Origin: Rhytidiadelphus loreus
Taxonomy: Eukaryota > Streptophyta > Bryopsida > Hypnales > Hylocomiaceae
Assembly: GCA_947034895.1 (NCBI GenBank)
Contig: OX344763.1
Coordinates: 35,711,025 to 35,775,024 of the forward strand
Direction: 5' to 3'
DNA length: 64,000 nucleotides
How positions within the stretch are numbered: the first letter of the stretch is position 1; the number at the start of each line of letters is the position of its first letter. The notes beneath the pieces were generated by a model. That model saw nothing but the letters and a program-made list of their open reading frames with translations. It was not told the origin of the DNA and did no database searches. The translations under genes were made by a program, and so were the position numbers. Positions 24,690-35,986 of this stretch are shown one piece after another.

Positions 24690-26900
24690 ATGATAGTTTC
24701 ATCGCAAGGTCTTGAAATGTGTACAGACAAGGTTAAAACCATTGAGGACTCACCAACACCTAAGAATATAAAAGAAGTCCAATCATTTCTCGGGTTCGCG
24801 AATTTTTATCAAAGATTTATACGAGGTTATTCACAAATTGCGGTTCCATTCACTACACTAATCCGAAAAGATCAACCTTTGGTATGGAATATGGATGCGG
24901 ATGATGCATTTAAGCAACTTCGACTTAGGTTCTCTCAAGCTCCGGTATTGTTGCACCCCAACTTCCAACAACCTTTCATTATTGAAACAGATGCCTCAGA
25001 CACTGCAATAGGGGGAATTCTTTCCCAACATGGCGAGGACAAACACCTCCATCCCTGTGCGTACCATAGCTCAAAGATGTCACCCACGGAACAAAATTAC
25101 GACATTTATGACAAGGAGCTCTTAAATATTGTTTTGGCATTTCAAGATTGGAGGGTTTATTTGGAGGGTTCGCCACATGAAGTTATGGTAATTTCGGACC
25201 ACAAAAACTTAGAATATTTTCTAACTACTAAACAATTAAATAGGCAGCAAGCTCGCTGGTCAAAAATCTTGTCCGCTTTTCACTTTGTTATCCAACATCG
25301 GCCGAGAGCAATGAATGGAAGGGTAGATGTGTTATCCCGTAGAATTGACGTCGTTGAATCACAAGAACAAGATCCTAGACTACTATTGAAACTAGTAGCA
25401 TTGGAGTTATGTGAAGCCGTATGGACAGATTTGCAGATTCTTAATTGCATTCAATTATCCACACAGCAAGATCCAACACTACAATTGATTTTGGCATATT
25501 TTACAAACGGATCAGACCACGCTTCGACTGACATACGTCGGTGTTTTCAATCCTATACCTCGTCCTATACCTTCACTAACGGAGTACTGCGATTTCAAGA
25601 CAATTTTTTTGTCCCTGATGATGAGGATCTCCACCGACAGATACTTAGATCCAGACATGATGTCCCATCAGTGGGACACTTGGGTTGGGCAAAAACCGTG
25701 GACCTGGTAATAAGAAGTTTTTATTGGGTGAGACTACGACAATACGTTCATCGTTATGTAGATGGGTGCGACATTTGTCAGTGATCCAAACCTTCGAACC
25801 ACGCTCTTTATAGATTGCTACAGCCGATACCTACAGCCAAAGCTCCGTGGAAGAGAATATCAACTGATTTCATTGTCAAGTTGCCAACAAGTAAAGGTTG
25901 TGATGCTATTTTGGTAGTGGTTGATAAAAACACAAAACTTGCGCATTTTATTCCTACAATTGAAGCAATAGATTTTAGTGGATTAGCAAATTTGTACCTT
26001 CAAAATGTCTGGAGATATCATGGAATACCTACTGAAGTTATCTCTGATCGAGGTCCAATTTTTATTTCAAAATTCATGAGGAGATTATATAAGCTTTTAC
26101 GAATTTGACCCTCCCCTACTACGGCCTTCCATCCGCAATTAGATGGCAAGACTGAGTGAGTTAATCAGGTTCTTGAACAATTCTTATGAATGTTCACTAC
26201 AATACAACAAGATGATTGGGTAGAGCTATTACCCATCGCCAAATTTTCGTACAATAATGCGATCCACTCAGCAACAAGAATGTCTCCTTTCTATTTGACC
26301 TATGGGTATCACCCATCACTGTCTTTCACGAATCCATCTACCTCGAGTGTACTTGCTGCAGAAGCTCGGATTCAACATTTACAACAAGTTCATGAAGACA
26401 TTAAAACCATGATTAAGATTGCAAGAGATTAGGCAAAGGCTAAGTATGACAAGGCTGGCCATCTATACCATGTTTTTAAAGCTGGGGATTAGGTCCTCCT
26501 TCGCCACGACAATATAGCGACCACTTGTCCATCACAGAAACTGGCACCTAAGTTCTTAGGTCCTTATTTGATTATGCAAAAACTTTACGATGTATACCAA
26601 CTCAAGCTACTAAAAACCTTAAGAATACACAATGTTTTTCATATCTCTGCACTTGAAAAGTACAACCATGACACAATCATTGGTCAATAGAGGAAAGCTC
26701 CTCTTCCAATGGTGACTCCGGAAGGCCATATTGAATGGGAGGTCGACATAGTGTTGGATTCTCGCATATTTGGCTGCTAGAAGAAGCTCCAATATTTGGT
26801 GTCCTGGACCGAGTACAAAGCTGAGGAGAATTCCTGGGAATCCATTGTAAACTTGAAAAACGCACCAGAACGAGTGGCAGAATTCCATCGATTGCATCAC
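24690..26900 (+). pseudogene. RNase H, integrase and chromodomain, broken
   Basis: The open stretch 24690-25784 contains RNase H motifs (ETDASDTAIGG, DKELLNIVLAF, SDHKNLEYF) and the start of the integrase with its HHCC-type finger (ending CDIC). After a TGA comes the integrase core at about 25815-26108 (STDFIVKLP, VVVDK, YHGIPTEVISDRG), then TGA and TAG codons. A further open stretch has SYNNAIHSA and FYLTYGYHPS. At about 26.73-26.90 kb is a chromodomain (YLVSWTEY, ENSWE). The stops sit where CGA, CAG or similar codons are expected. Confidence 0.92.
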
Positions 26901-26911
26901 ACTGCACTGAA

Positions 26912-26927
26912 ACTAGGAGGGGGGTCA
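26912..26927 (+). other. Polypurine tract
   Basis: ACTAGGAGGGGGG immediately upstream of the 3' LTR is the expected plus-strand priming site of an LTR retrotransposon. Confidence 0.75.
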
Positions 26928-27235
26928 TATTACGATTACATCATCACAATTGGGTTACTTCACGGTAGTTACAACTGGTTTCAATCTGGTTGACAGTTAG
27001 TCAATTACGACGATAGCTTTGGACTTTCAGCGTGCCCATAAAAGGAGAAGAGGAAGCATCAATTCTCATGCAACCTTTTGTAAATTCCATGAACTATGAT
27101 AATAGAAGTTGATCACAATTTTCAAGTAATATCTGAGTAATGCTTGAGTGATGTCTGAGTGATGTCTTTGTTCAAACTTTTGATTTCCAAATGGGATGTT
27201 GACAGGAACCTTGTAGAAGTTCTTGATCCGTAACA
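26928..27235 (+). repeat. 3' LTR
   Basis: 308 bp, aligned to the 5' LTR. Nearly all differences I could line up by eye are transitions, many of them at CG. Followed by GACGG. Confidence 0.93.
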
Positions 27236-27468
27236 GACGGCGCTTAAGAAAAAGGGCTTAATTTTTTTCAATGAACAAGCACTACTTAATATAATGGATT
27301 CCTGAGTTGAAAGGTTGTGGCTCACTCATCATGGGAGGCGTGAGGGAGCCATCTAATTTAGATATTTTCCACTAGTTTGACCATCGGGGCTTATTTCTAT
27401 TCCAAACTTCTATTTGAAATTCCCAAATACCTAATTAGACATTGGAAATGGAGAATGGAAGTGCTTAA

Positions 27469-28298
27469 CCCCTAAAGGAATAGCATGCATATTTTGGCAA
27501 CATATAAATTTTTGGCATGTACTTGTGACTAGAGGAATATCTTTGATATGCACTAAATTTAATGACATTTGGAAATATGAGTATAGAATTATGGCCTAAT
27601 ATGTTATTTTTCCGAGCCAGGCAATCCGGGCAGATTAGAAAAAATCACTTTTTTCAAAAACAAAAATTCGAAATTGATTTTCTAGAGTTATATACATGTG
27701 GAAAGCTTTGAATAATTCCATTTTGATCAATGAGTAAAAAGTTATGAGGAGTTTTAGTTTGCCGGGAGGTATGGAATCCCTATAAAATAAACTTTGAAGT
27801 CCTTTATCTTACTCAATTTTCAATATTTTTTGAAGAAAATAGAATCATAGGATGTAGATTATTTATTACAACATTGCAACCATTGGGATTGTCATTTTTC
27901 AATTCCACAATTAAATTCTTAACAATTTTGTATTTTGAATGATTCTCTACTTCTTTCTACTTACTATTCTTTTCCTATATGTTGTACAATTTCAAATGAT
28001 GTGAAATTTTTTGAACATGTAGCCAACTTGTCTAGGAAAAAAGAATCCAAAGAAGCACCACCATTTTGGACATTTTTTCACAGAAAAGTGAGCTTGTGAA
28101 GCACAATTGCTCTATATTTTGCAAGGCCAAGAAGATGATTTCAATGAATTTCAATTGCTTATATTTGAAATCTATCTGGTGGAAATTTCTGAAATCTTGT
28201 AGTCTAATTTTTTTTTTCTTTCTAAGAGTTAGTACTTGTACTAGAAATGGTAGTTTTAGAGCGTTTTTGGTGAAAACATAGTCAAGGAACTCAAGGGG
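27469..28298. mobile_element. TTAA-flanked element (830 bp)
   Basis: Starts CCCCTAAAGG after TTAA (27465-27468) and ends CAAGGGG before TTAA (28299-28302). The TIR is short and imperfect. Internal blocks match the 15.4-kb and 42.2-kb repeats in inverted orientation (GAAATGGTAG, GGCAATCCGGGCAG). No coding content recognised. Confidence 0.65.
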
Positions 28299-28859
28299 TT
28301 AAATTTACTTCCAAACTTTTAGGGGAATAATACATTGTATTTGTAGGGACTTCTACTACACACAATGCAAACACTCTTTTTAGGCCTTTTTGACTGTAAA
28401 TCCTAATTGAAATGAGCCAAAGCAAGAAAAAAAAAGAAAAATCCCAAAGCCTAGGTGACAACTATAGGGCTCATGGGGGGGGGGGGGGGATGGAATGGGT
28501 GGGTTCCAAGCTTGGATCTCCAACCCCCTCCAACTCTACAAAAGTTGAAAACATTTGTGGACCTTCAAGACCCAAGACCCTAGACCCCGGAGCTTGCTTT
28601 CAAAATTGTACATCACATCGAGATTTCCGAGAGTTTTTTTTTTTCTCCTCTCTACCATGTGGTCAAACTGGATGGGCTTCGAGTTTGGGTTACCAATGGA
28701 AAAGGCCGGGCTCTTTGTTATTATACTACTACCGCACAGTCCTTGTCCTTTGGACGGAGTCAACAAATCAGGTGAATACCGGTAGAAGCGTATTTTCCAA
28801 GAGCCACTTTGCAAAAAAAAGAATCTCATCTGCAGCACAGCACATCATACCACCGAGAG

Positions 28860-28867
28860 CCACGTGG
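28860..28867. promoter_or_regulatory. G-box-like palindrome CCACGTGG
   Basis: A perfect CCACGTGG about 1.1 kb upstream of the aspartate oxidase start, with another ACGT core at about 28.89 kb. Such sites bind bZIP or bHLH factors in plants. Its use by this gene is inference from position only. Confidence 0.35.
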
Positions 28868-29769
28868 CCGGATGTTTAAACTCACCCACGTCCCGGCGTC
28901 CCAACCAAGGAAACTGAACCCCCCCCACAGCGCTCACGAGTGCGGCTCCTTCAGTTCCAACTTCCACAACCACCCAACATGAAAGGCCAATCATGAGATC
29001 ATGCACCCGGTGGTGGTGGGGCCCAGAGAAGGGTCCCCCGAAGTTTACATGACCCAAAATGCCCCCCTAAAAGAACATGGGGGATTGGAGTTCCCCGAAA
29101 GCCCCCCACCCCCCACCAAAAAAAAAAAAGAAAAAAGAAAGAAAGAAAGAAAGAAAGATTGATTTTGAAGTTCCCAGCAGCCTGCCTGGCCCACAGACAA
29201 GTGATCTCCCATACAAGCTAGGCTCTTATGATTTTTATGATTTTCTATTTGGTTCTTTTTGGCTCTTTGTAGTTTGTATGATAAGAAGCCCCAGCAGGAG
29301 GAAGGTGCTGGGAAACTGCGGATCCTGTGGAACCATGCCCTTCATTCGTTTGGATTCCCTTCCATTGGCCCCTCCAATTGAAGATACAGTTGGCACTTTT
29401 TAATTATTTAAATGGTCTGGAATTCGTAGATTCATTGGAAGGGGAATGGATCCACGATGGCCACAATAGTTAGTTATTTAGTGATGTAACGACCGCCGCC
29501 ACCGTTCCGGCGCCGTCCGACGAACGAACGGCAACTCTCGACGCACGAAGATTCATGATCGGCCTGCCAGCTGGGTGGCGGTTTTCGTTTCATTCGATGG
29601 AGGGGATGAAACCCTGGAAGATTCACTCCGTCGTGAAGGGCCAGTTTGGACGTCAGAGAAGAGACGAACGACGGCAGGAGAGACGACGGAGATTCGCTTT
29701 CGTTGTAACAATTTTTTGTTCGTTCGACGGAGGGGACGAAAGCTTGGAGAGGGGTGGCCTTTGGAAGCC

Positions 29770-29883
29770 ATGAAGAAGCGGAGGGATGCTCGGGCTGTGG
29801 AGTATTTTGCATTGCTTGCAGCGTCAGGAGCTTGCGGAGGTCGTTTAGAATTGTTGCGGCGTCGATTTTCTTGGTTGTTTTGA
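29770..29883 (+). other. Possible 37-codon upstream ORF in the AO leader
   Basis: The ATG at 29770 opens a 37-codon frame ending TGA at 29883, about 90 bases before the AO start. It reads MKKRRDARAVEYFALLAAS onward. If transcription starts upstream of it, it could reduce AO translation. Transcript start is unknown. Confidence 0.35.
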
Positions 29884-29976
29884 GAGAAGATTTGGGATCG
29901 GGACAAGAGAGAGAGAAGAGTAGAAAGGGAAAGGGGAAGGGGAAGAGGGGAAGAGAGGAAGAAAGGAAGGGAGGCG

Positions 29977-32820
29977 ATGGCGTTCGTTGGAAGTCAACTG
30001 AGCTCAGTGACGGAGATGGCGAACAGCGGCGCGGTGCTTGCTAATGGTAATTCCGGCGTGGCGACGTGCTTCGCTGGTGCTGCGGGGAATGGTGGCCCTC
30101 TGGCGGCGTTCAAAGGCACGCACAGCGCCTTCACGAAGCTGCCGATCATACCGAACACCGCATTCGGGGGGGAAATTTTCGTGCCGAATAGCTACAAGTT
30201 TGGAGGCTTTTGCTCGCATGCGAAGGTGAGCGCTTCTGGAGATTGTTGACAGCCTTCTGCTATTGTGGAATTATCGTGTTAAGGTTTTTGCCGTGGGCTG
30301 TATCATTTTGAGCCCGTGTGGCGGTTCGTAGGAAGAGGAGTTCTGGAGATTATTGATTGCCTTCTGGTGCTGTGGAGTTTCGTTTTCAGGTCTATTCTAT
30401 GGGCAGTATTGTAGTGAGTGCCTTGTTCTGGTATGGCGGATACGCCAGTTGATTTGTTGGTTTCGGTTCAGATTATTTATATTCTGTGCTCTGCTTTCGG
30501 ACGCTCATGGGTATACGGTAGTATTATTCCTGTCTGTTTTTTGTGATCTTCTTCTTTTCGGTGAAATTGAGAGCTACTTGCCGCATCGGTGTGAGAATTT
30601 TTTGGGCGTAGGAGACGTAGACTGTGAGCTCTCTTCTGTCCATGATGAAATAGGTTTTATATATCCTTTCGCTGAATGATCGAATGGAAGTAGTATTATT
30701 AACAACAGTCGGATGTTCCAGATTCGAGGTTTTTGGACTAACTAGTGTCGCGTTTTGGTCTATCCTGTTTCAACATATTGTGTTCTTGAGCTGTAATCTT
30801 TAAGATTTAATTGGAAAACTTTGGGACAACGTTCAATTTGATGCTAAGGGAGAAAGCGAGAACGCTCTTGAACGCCTTTATCTGCAACTATGCTTACACA
30901 TACAAATGTTGTATTGCTTGGCGGACTGCTTATTTGAACGTTTTTCAACGTTCTTTTTCTAACTGTAGAACATGCGACTGACTTACACTTGACGGTGATT
31001 ATGCGCAGATCAATAGTCGGGACAGAAAGAATGAAATCAGGAAGTTCATCGCTGCCTCGAACCGCAGCATCCAGGAAGAAGTGAAATTGTCTGACGACAG
31101 GGAAGACGAGGAGCTAACGAAATATTTTGATTTTCTTGTAATCGGAAGTGGAATCGCTGGACTGAGATACGCATTGGAAGTTGCCAAGTACGGGTCAGTT
31201 GCAATACTCACGAAGTCTGAGCCGCATGAAAGTAACACAGTGTATGCACAGGGAGGTGTTAGTGCTGTCTTAGATCCTGCCGATTCCGTGGAGAGTCACA
31301 TCCGAGATACCATAGTCGCTGGTGCGTTCCTGTGTGACGAGGAGACTGTGGAGGTCGTATGTCGAGAGGGTCCAGAACGCGTGAAGGAATTGATGGCCTG
31401 GGGAGCTTTATTCGATCACAGTGAAGATGGTCAGCTCCATCTGGCCAGGGAGGGAGGGCATTCTCATCATCGGATTGTACATGCCGCGGACATGACAGGG
31501 CGGGAGATCGAGCGAGCGCTCCTGACAAGTGTTTCTCAAAACCCCGACATCGTTATCTTCAAACATCACGCTGCGGTGGATCTTCTCACTCTTCAGGATG
31601 GAGAGAAAGTAGTATGCTACGGTGTGGATGCCCTGGACACACAGAAAGACAAGGTCGTGCGATACCTCGCCGGAGTGACTATGCTCGCCTCAGGAGGTGC
31701 AGGGCACGTTTATCCGACCACAACCAATCCTTTGGTGGCAACTGGTGATGGAGTAGCCCTGGCACAGCGCTCTCGTGCAGTGGTTTCAAACATGGAATTC
31801 GTGCAATTTCATCCCACGGCTTTGGCTGACGAAGGCCTTCCTATCAAGCCCCTCAAACGGGATAACGCGTTTTTGATCACTGAAGCTGTGCGTGGAGCTG
31901 GAGGAATTCTCTACAATCAAAGTATGGAGAGATTTATGCCTTCGTATGATTCTCGTGCGGAGCTAGCGCCTCGAGATGTTGTAGCTCGGAGCATCGATGA
32001 TCAACTCAAAAAACGTAAGGAGAAGTTCGTTTATCTGGATATTAGTCACAAACCAGCCAAAGAGATAATGGCTCACTTTCCGAATATTGCTGCTGAATGC
32101 TTGAAGTACGGGCTGGATATTACGAAGCAACCAATTCCTGTGGTCCCTGCAGCACATTACATGTGCGGGGGCGTGCAGACTGGTTTGAAGGGAGAGACTT
32201 CAATCAAAGGACTTTTTGCCGCTGGAGAAGTCACATGTACTGGTCTGCATGGAGCGAATAGATTGGCCAGCAATTCCTTACTGGAGGCTCTAGTTTTTGC
32301 GGAGAGAGCTGTGGAGCCTTCAGTTGCTTATGCTCTTCAATTTAATATTGGACGATCAGAGGTGAAGCAAGCGAAGGAATGGCCTCGCCCTATTGCTCCT
32401 TCAGCTGCTAAACACTTGAAGATGGATGAGATTCTCCGCATTACAGCGTTGAAGAGGAAGCGATTGCAGCAAGTAATGTGGGATTACGTCGGGATTGTGC
32501 GCTCTACAGAACGTCTCAAGCGAGCTCAGGCCGAATTGAGAGTGCTTGAGTGTGAATGGGAGGCCCAACTGCTTCGAAATGGTTGGGCTCCTACCATGGT
32601 CAGTCTCGAGGTTTGTGAGATGCGCAACTTGATCTCAGTGGCCTATTTGATCGTCAATAGTGCTCTAACACGGCAAGAAAGTCGAGGCCTGCATTTCACG
32701 ACGAGCTTTCCAGAGCTTGTCGAGAGCGAAAGGTTTCCCACCATTCTTTGTCCGACTGCTGCAATTGCTACTTCGTGGAGCTCGCAGGTAGTCCATAGAT
32801 TGGCAATAGAATCTCAATAA
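29977..32820 (+). CDS. AO: L-aspartate oxidase, plastid type
   Basis: Two exons, 29977-30225 and 31009-32820, joined in phase 0 across a GT-AG intron of 783 bp; 686 residues. The FAD-dependent enzyme (NadB family) oxidises L-aspartate to iminoaspartate, the first step of de novo NAD synthesis in plastids, feeding quinolinate synthase. Residues 1 to ~100 are rich in Ser, Ala and Gly with few acidic residues, as in a transit peptide. The FAD-binding VIGSGIAG is at about 127-134. NTVYAQGGVSAVLD, GGHSHHRIVHAADMTG, EFVQFHPTAL, ITEAVRGAGG, AAHYMCGGVQTG and GLHGANRLASNSLLEA are family landmarks with the substrate-binding His and Arg residues. The C-terminal helical domain is present. The ATG at 29977 follows a purine-rich leader and is the first in frame. 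The reading frame is intact. Confidence 0.97.
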
Positions 32821-33800
32821 CAATAACCATGAGCCTCTGATCTACTGGAAAGTAGCAGGTATTAGTGGGACAACAGGATGTGCAGACGATTGTTCACCAG
32901 CGCCTCCATGAGCTATCACTTCTTGCTTCGGCATGTAAAAGGTACCGTGGACCAGGATGATCGAATTGCTCATCAACTTCAAGTTGTTTTCTTTGTAAAT
33001 CAGGTTTCTGCAGGATTTTTAGTATCTTGCTTTTGTAGGTGTTCTACTGTAACAATTCTTTTAGATTAGATGGAGAGGGCTGGATCTATCAATCATTCAA
33101 GTTGGTGGGCTATTGGTATGCAAGTTGATGCTACTCGCACCTTGCATATTTTGAGCTGACAACTTGTAGCAGGTACCTACCCAATCTTCCGAGATGTGTC
33201 GAAAGTCTTCCTGAGATCATTCCCATAGAACGTGATTACAGGTAGGTCAAATCCGTCGGACGGCAATTTACATGAATATATACAGCTTGCCCTGGAAGGC
33301 TTCTTCTCTGCAAAGAGTGTTTTGGCGAGAGTTCTTTCGGTTCAAAGTAGTATAATTGCAATACACACAGGTGCCCCAAACACCAATCAGGGTATAAATT
33401 TGACACCTTCCTTGAATATTTGGATGCCCCTCTTCTGTAATTTTTGGGTGTCTTGGATGCCACTCTTCTTGATTCCTTGAATATTTAAATGCCACTCCCT
33501 AAACATATATTTTGGATGTCTTGGATGCCACTCTTCCTAATTCCTTGAATAATTAAATGCCTCTATATCATGACCCTGTCACAACCTTTGATGGATGAAT
33601 GCATTGATAGATGAAAGATTTATGATGATTGTGTTGTGACTTTCATGTCATGACCTTTTATGGATGAATGCATTGATGGATGAACTAATTCATGATGAAT
33701 TTTACACTAGTGGATAAGCAAAGATCATTTGGAGATAGATATCTTGTGATGATAGATTTATGCAATGGAGTTAAACAACTCTACTTGGATGACTAGTGCA
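32821..33800. other. AO 3' UTR and spacer
   Basis: The likely 3' UTR covers the first few hundred bases. From about 33.41 kb short repeated blocks (GAATATTTGGATGCC, TTGGATGCCACTCTTC; then TTTATGGATGAATGCATTGAT) run up to the minisatellite. No gene seen. Confidence 0.4.
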
Positions 33801-33807
33801 CTAAATT

Positions 33808-34262
33808 TAACACATGTGTGTTGGAACTTGGAGATAGATAGTTCCAAGTAGAAGATCAGTGTGTTGGAACTTGGAGTTAGATAGTTCCAAGTAGAAGATC
33901 AAGATTTGATTAAGGACTTAACACATGTGTGTTGAAACTCGGAGTTAGATAGTTCCAAGTAGAAGATCAAGATTTGATTAAGGACTTAACACATGTGTGT
34001 TGAAACTTCGAGTTAGATAGTTCCAAGTAGAAGATCAAGATTTGATGAAGGACTTAACACATGTGTGTTGAAACTTGGAGTTAGATAGTTCCAAGTAGAA
34101 GATCAAGATTTGATCAAGGACTTAACACATGTGTGTTGAACTTTGATTAAGGACTTAACACATGTGTGTTGAAACTTGGAGTTAGATAGTTCCAAGTAGA
34201 AGATCAAGATTTGATCAAGGACTTAACACATGTGTGTTGAAACTTGGAGTTAGATCAAGACT
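33808..34262. repeat. 68-bp minisatellite with internal dyad
   Basis: Units start ACTTAACACATGTGTGTTG at 33916, 33984, 34052, 34120 and 34221, spaced 68 bp, with a short 33-bp insert at 34153 and partial units upstream from 33808. Each unit holds the palindrome ACACATGTGT and an inverted repeat ACTTGGA...TCCAAGT. Downstream sequence (34.3-34.55 kb) looks LTR-like, but no partner LTR was found. Confidence 0.85.
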
Positions 34263-35670
34263 TGGATACAAGGTGAATTAGATAAATAGGACTTTTACTT
34301 TAGTGGATGGCTCTAGATAGAATCAAGGATAGAAAGCTAAAGTTAGAAAAGATGTCTTAGTCTATCTTAAGAAGTCCTAGTCTATCTCAAGAATTGATAG
34401 TCTTATTTATAGTCAATTTCTATTATAAGATAGAGCTTGGGGTGAGGAGGTACTTTTTGGAGATGGGTCTCTCTCTATGGTCGGGTGGTTTGAACTCCTT
34501 GTAAAGCATTCTTGTTAATAAGAGTGTTGATAAGTATATTTTGTGTTTGTAATTAGAGTTAATTGTCAAAGGTCCTTAATACACTCTCTAAATATATATT
34601 TTGGGTGTCCAAAATGCCACCTAAATTTTTTGGACGTTGAAAGCCCCACCTCAAAAAGAAAACAAACTTATGGTCTTTATTAGAGTTAATTGCAAAGTAC
34701 CTCAAACTAGGGACCAAGGGTTGGAGTTTGTCAAAAACACGGCATGCCATATGAACAATGTTGAAAAGTTGGTTGGTTGTCTTTGACTTCAAATAAATAC
34801 AATATGAAACTCCTCCAAGTTGGTTGGTTGGGCGAGGTCATGGGCATTACAAGCATCCAATGGGAGTTCAAAGCTACTCTTTGGTTTTGGCTTTGAAGCT
34901 CATAGTGATGGAATGGGGACTCACTCTAGAGCAATTTATGACGTTTTTCCAACAAACAAGAAAGATGACCTCATTGTAGGTAAAATTGTTATTTGAATTA
35001 CAATCTTGTAGATTCTTTGTTTCGTTTCCACCCTCTAAAGAGTTGCATTCATATACTTATATGAATTAGATAAGATATTATGTCATGTTCTCATGTTGAA
35101 GACCTCTTCAAGTATTCTATTATGAGGTAGCACTTATTTTGGAATTGAGAATTGAATCTCTCAAAGAGAACAAATAGTGAAGGACTGAATCCATTCATGT
35201 TTTTTTGCTTTGGGGTTTAAGGTTGGGAAAAGTGGCTCTGTGACTACAAATTATATCTAAAATATATTTGCATTAGTTTTGTTCAAGTTCAATTTACCAA
35301 TATAGCTTGCATGGAAAATTTCAAGCCTTTGTAGGAGGTGCAACTCCAACATCTCATTTGCTATAGGTGGAAGAAAGTAGAGACCAGGTTTGTTGTTTAT
35401 ACTTCAAACAACTTCCAATTCTAATTATTGCTCACATTTTAAATTAGTTAGTGAACAAATAGTCCAAATTTCAAGTTCTTCTTTTTATGGTTGAAAATTC
35501 ATTGTTTATTTGTTTGGTGTTCGGAAGAATATGTGCTTAGAGTTTAAAATCTTCTTCTAGTTACTAACATGATCCAACAAAAATTAAAAGAAGTCAATAA
35601 AAAGAACGACACTTATATGTTTACTTGGATTCTTTGGACTTTTTTAGGTGTAGTTGTCTACCTTGATCCA
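34263..35670. other. AT-rich intergenic stretch
   Basis: No gene or complete element recognised. The first 250 bases may be debris of a retroelement LTR containing the minisatellite. Confidence 0.35.
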
Positions 35671-35673
35671 CTA

Positions 35674-35983
35674 CACTAAAAAGGATATTTAGTGTTAGCA
35701 ACAGTATTTACGAACCTTGACACTAAATATCATTAACCCTACTAAAGTAAGTAACATTAAATCTAATTTCTAACACTAAATGTACTCTATGGTAAATCTG
35801 AAATTTGTACTCTATGGCAAATCTGAAATCTGAAATCTGAAATCTGGTAAATCTAAATGTACTCTATGGTACGCATTGAAGTCTAGCACTACACTAATCG
35901 TCCTAAAATTGACATTTAGTGTAGGATCAAGTAAGGTGGTAATTACACTAAATGTAATCCAACACTAAATATCCTTTTTAGTG
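35674..35983. mobile_element. MITE with 23-bp perfect TIRs
   Basis: Both ends are CACTAAAAAGGATATTTAGT followed by GTT, a 23-bp perfect inverted repeat. TA flanks each end (35672-35673 and 35984-35985), and the wider CTA/TAG flanks are inverted, not direct. It is 310 bp, with internal copies of ACACTAAAT. The termini read CACTA, but the 2-bp TA flank fits a mariner-type MITE better than a CACTA element. Confidence 0.8.
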
Positions 35984-35986
35984 TAG

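Larger units (their letters stand above)
20405..27240 (+). mobile_element. Ty3/gypsy LTR retrotransposon (chromovirus), degenerate
   Basis: Complete but dead element. The GACGG target-site duplication is visible on both sides (20405-20409 and 27236-27240), around LTRs that begin TGTTACG (mutated to TATTACG on the right) and end CGTAACA. Order inside is gag with a zinc knuckle, protease, reverse transcriptase, RNase H, integrase, chromodomain, polypurine tract. This pol order with RT before integrase, plus the C-terminal chromodomain, is diagnostic of Ty3/gypsy chromoviruses. Every coding part carries stops or frameshifts. Two later insertions sit within it: a CACTA-type element (22721-23640) and a MITE (24271-24512). 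The bases after the 5' LTR (TTAGATTGCGTCACC) are not the usual initiator-Met primer site. Confidence 0.95.
28303..29976. other. AO upstream region and leader
   Basis: GC content rises from about 28.4 kb onward, as expected for a plant promoter and 5' leader. Low-complexity tracts include a G run at about 28480-28491 and (GAAA)n at about 29130-29158. A direct imperfect repeat, TTCGATGGAGGGGATGAAA then TTCGACGGAGGGGACGAAA, lies near 29.6 and 29.73 kb. A purine-rich (G/A) tract at about 29915-29973 abuts the start codon. Confidence 0.5.

Noticed and set aside
29575..29883. 102-codon frame upstream of AO as a separate gene
   Set aside because: The frame opens with GTG; its only ATG gives 37 codons, so at most it is an upstream ORF.
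33808..34262. CRISPR-like regular repeats
   Set aside because: The units abut without unique spacers and the genome is a plant nucleus; this is a minisatellite.
34263..34560. Solo LTR downstream of the minisatellite
   Set aside because: Promoter-like and end-like motifs are present, but no second copy, TG...CA limits or target duplication could be shown.
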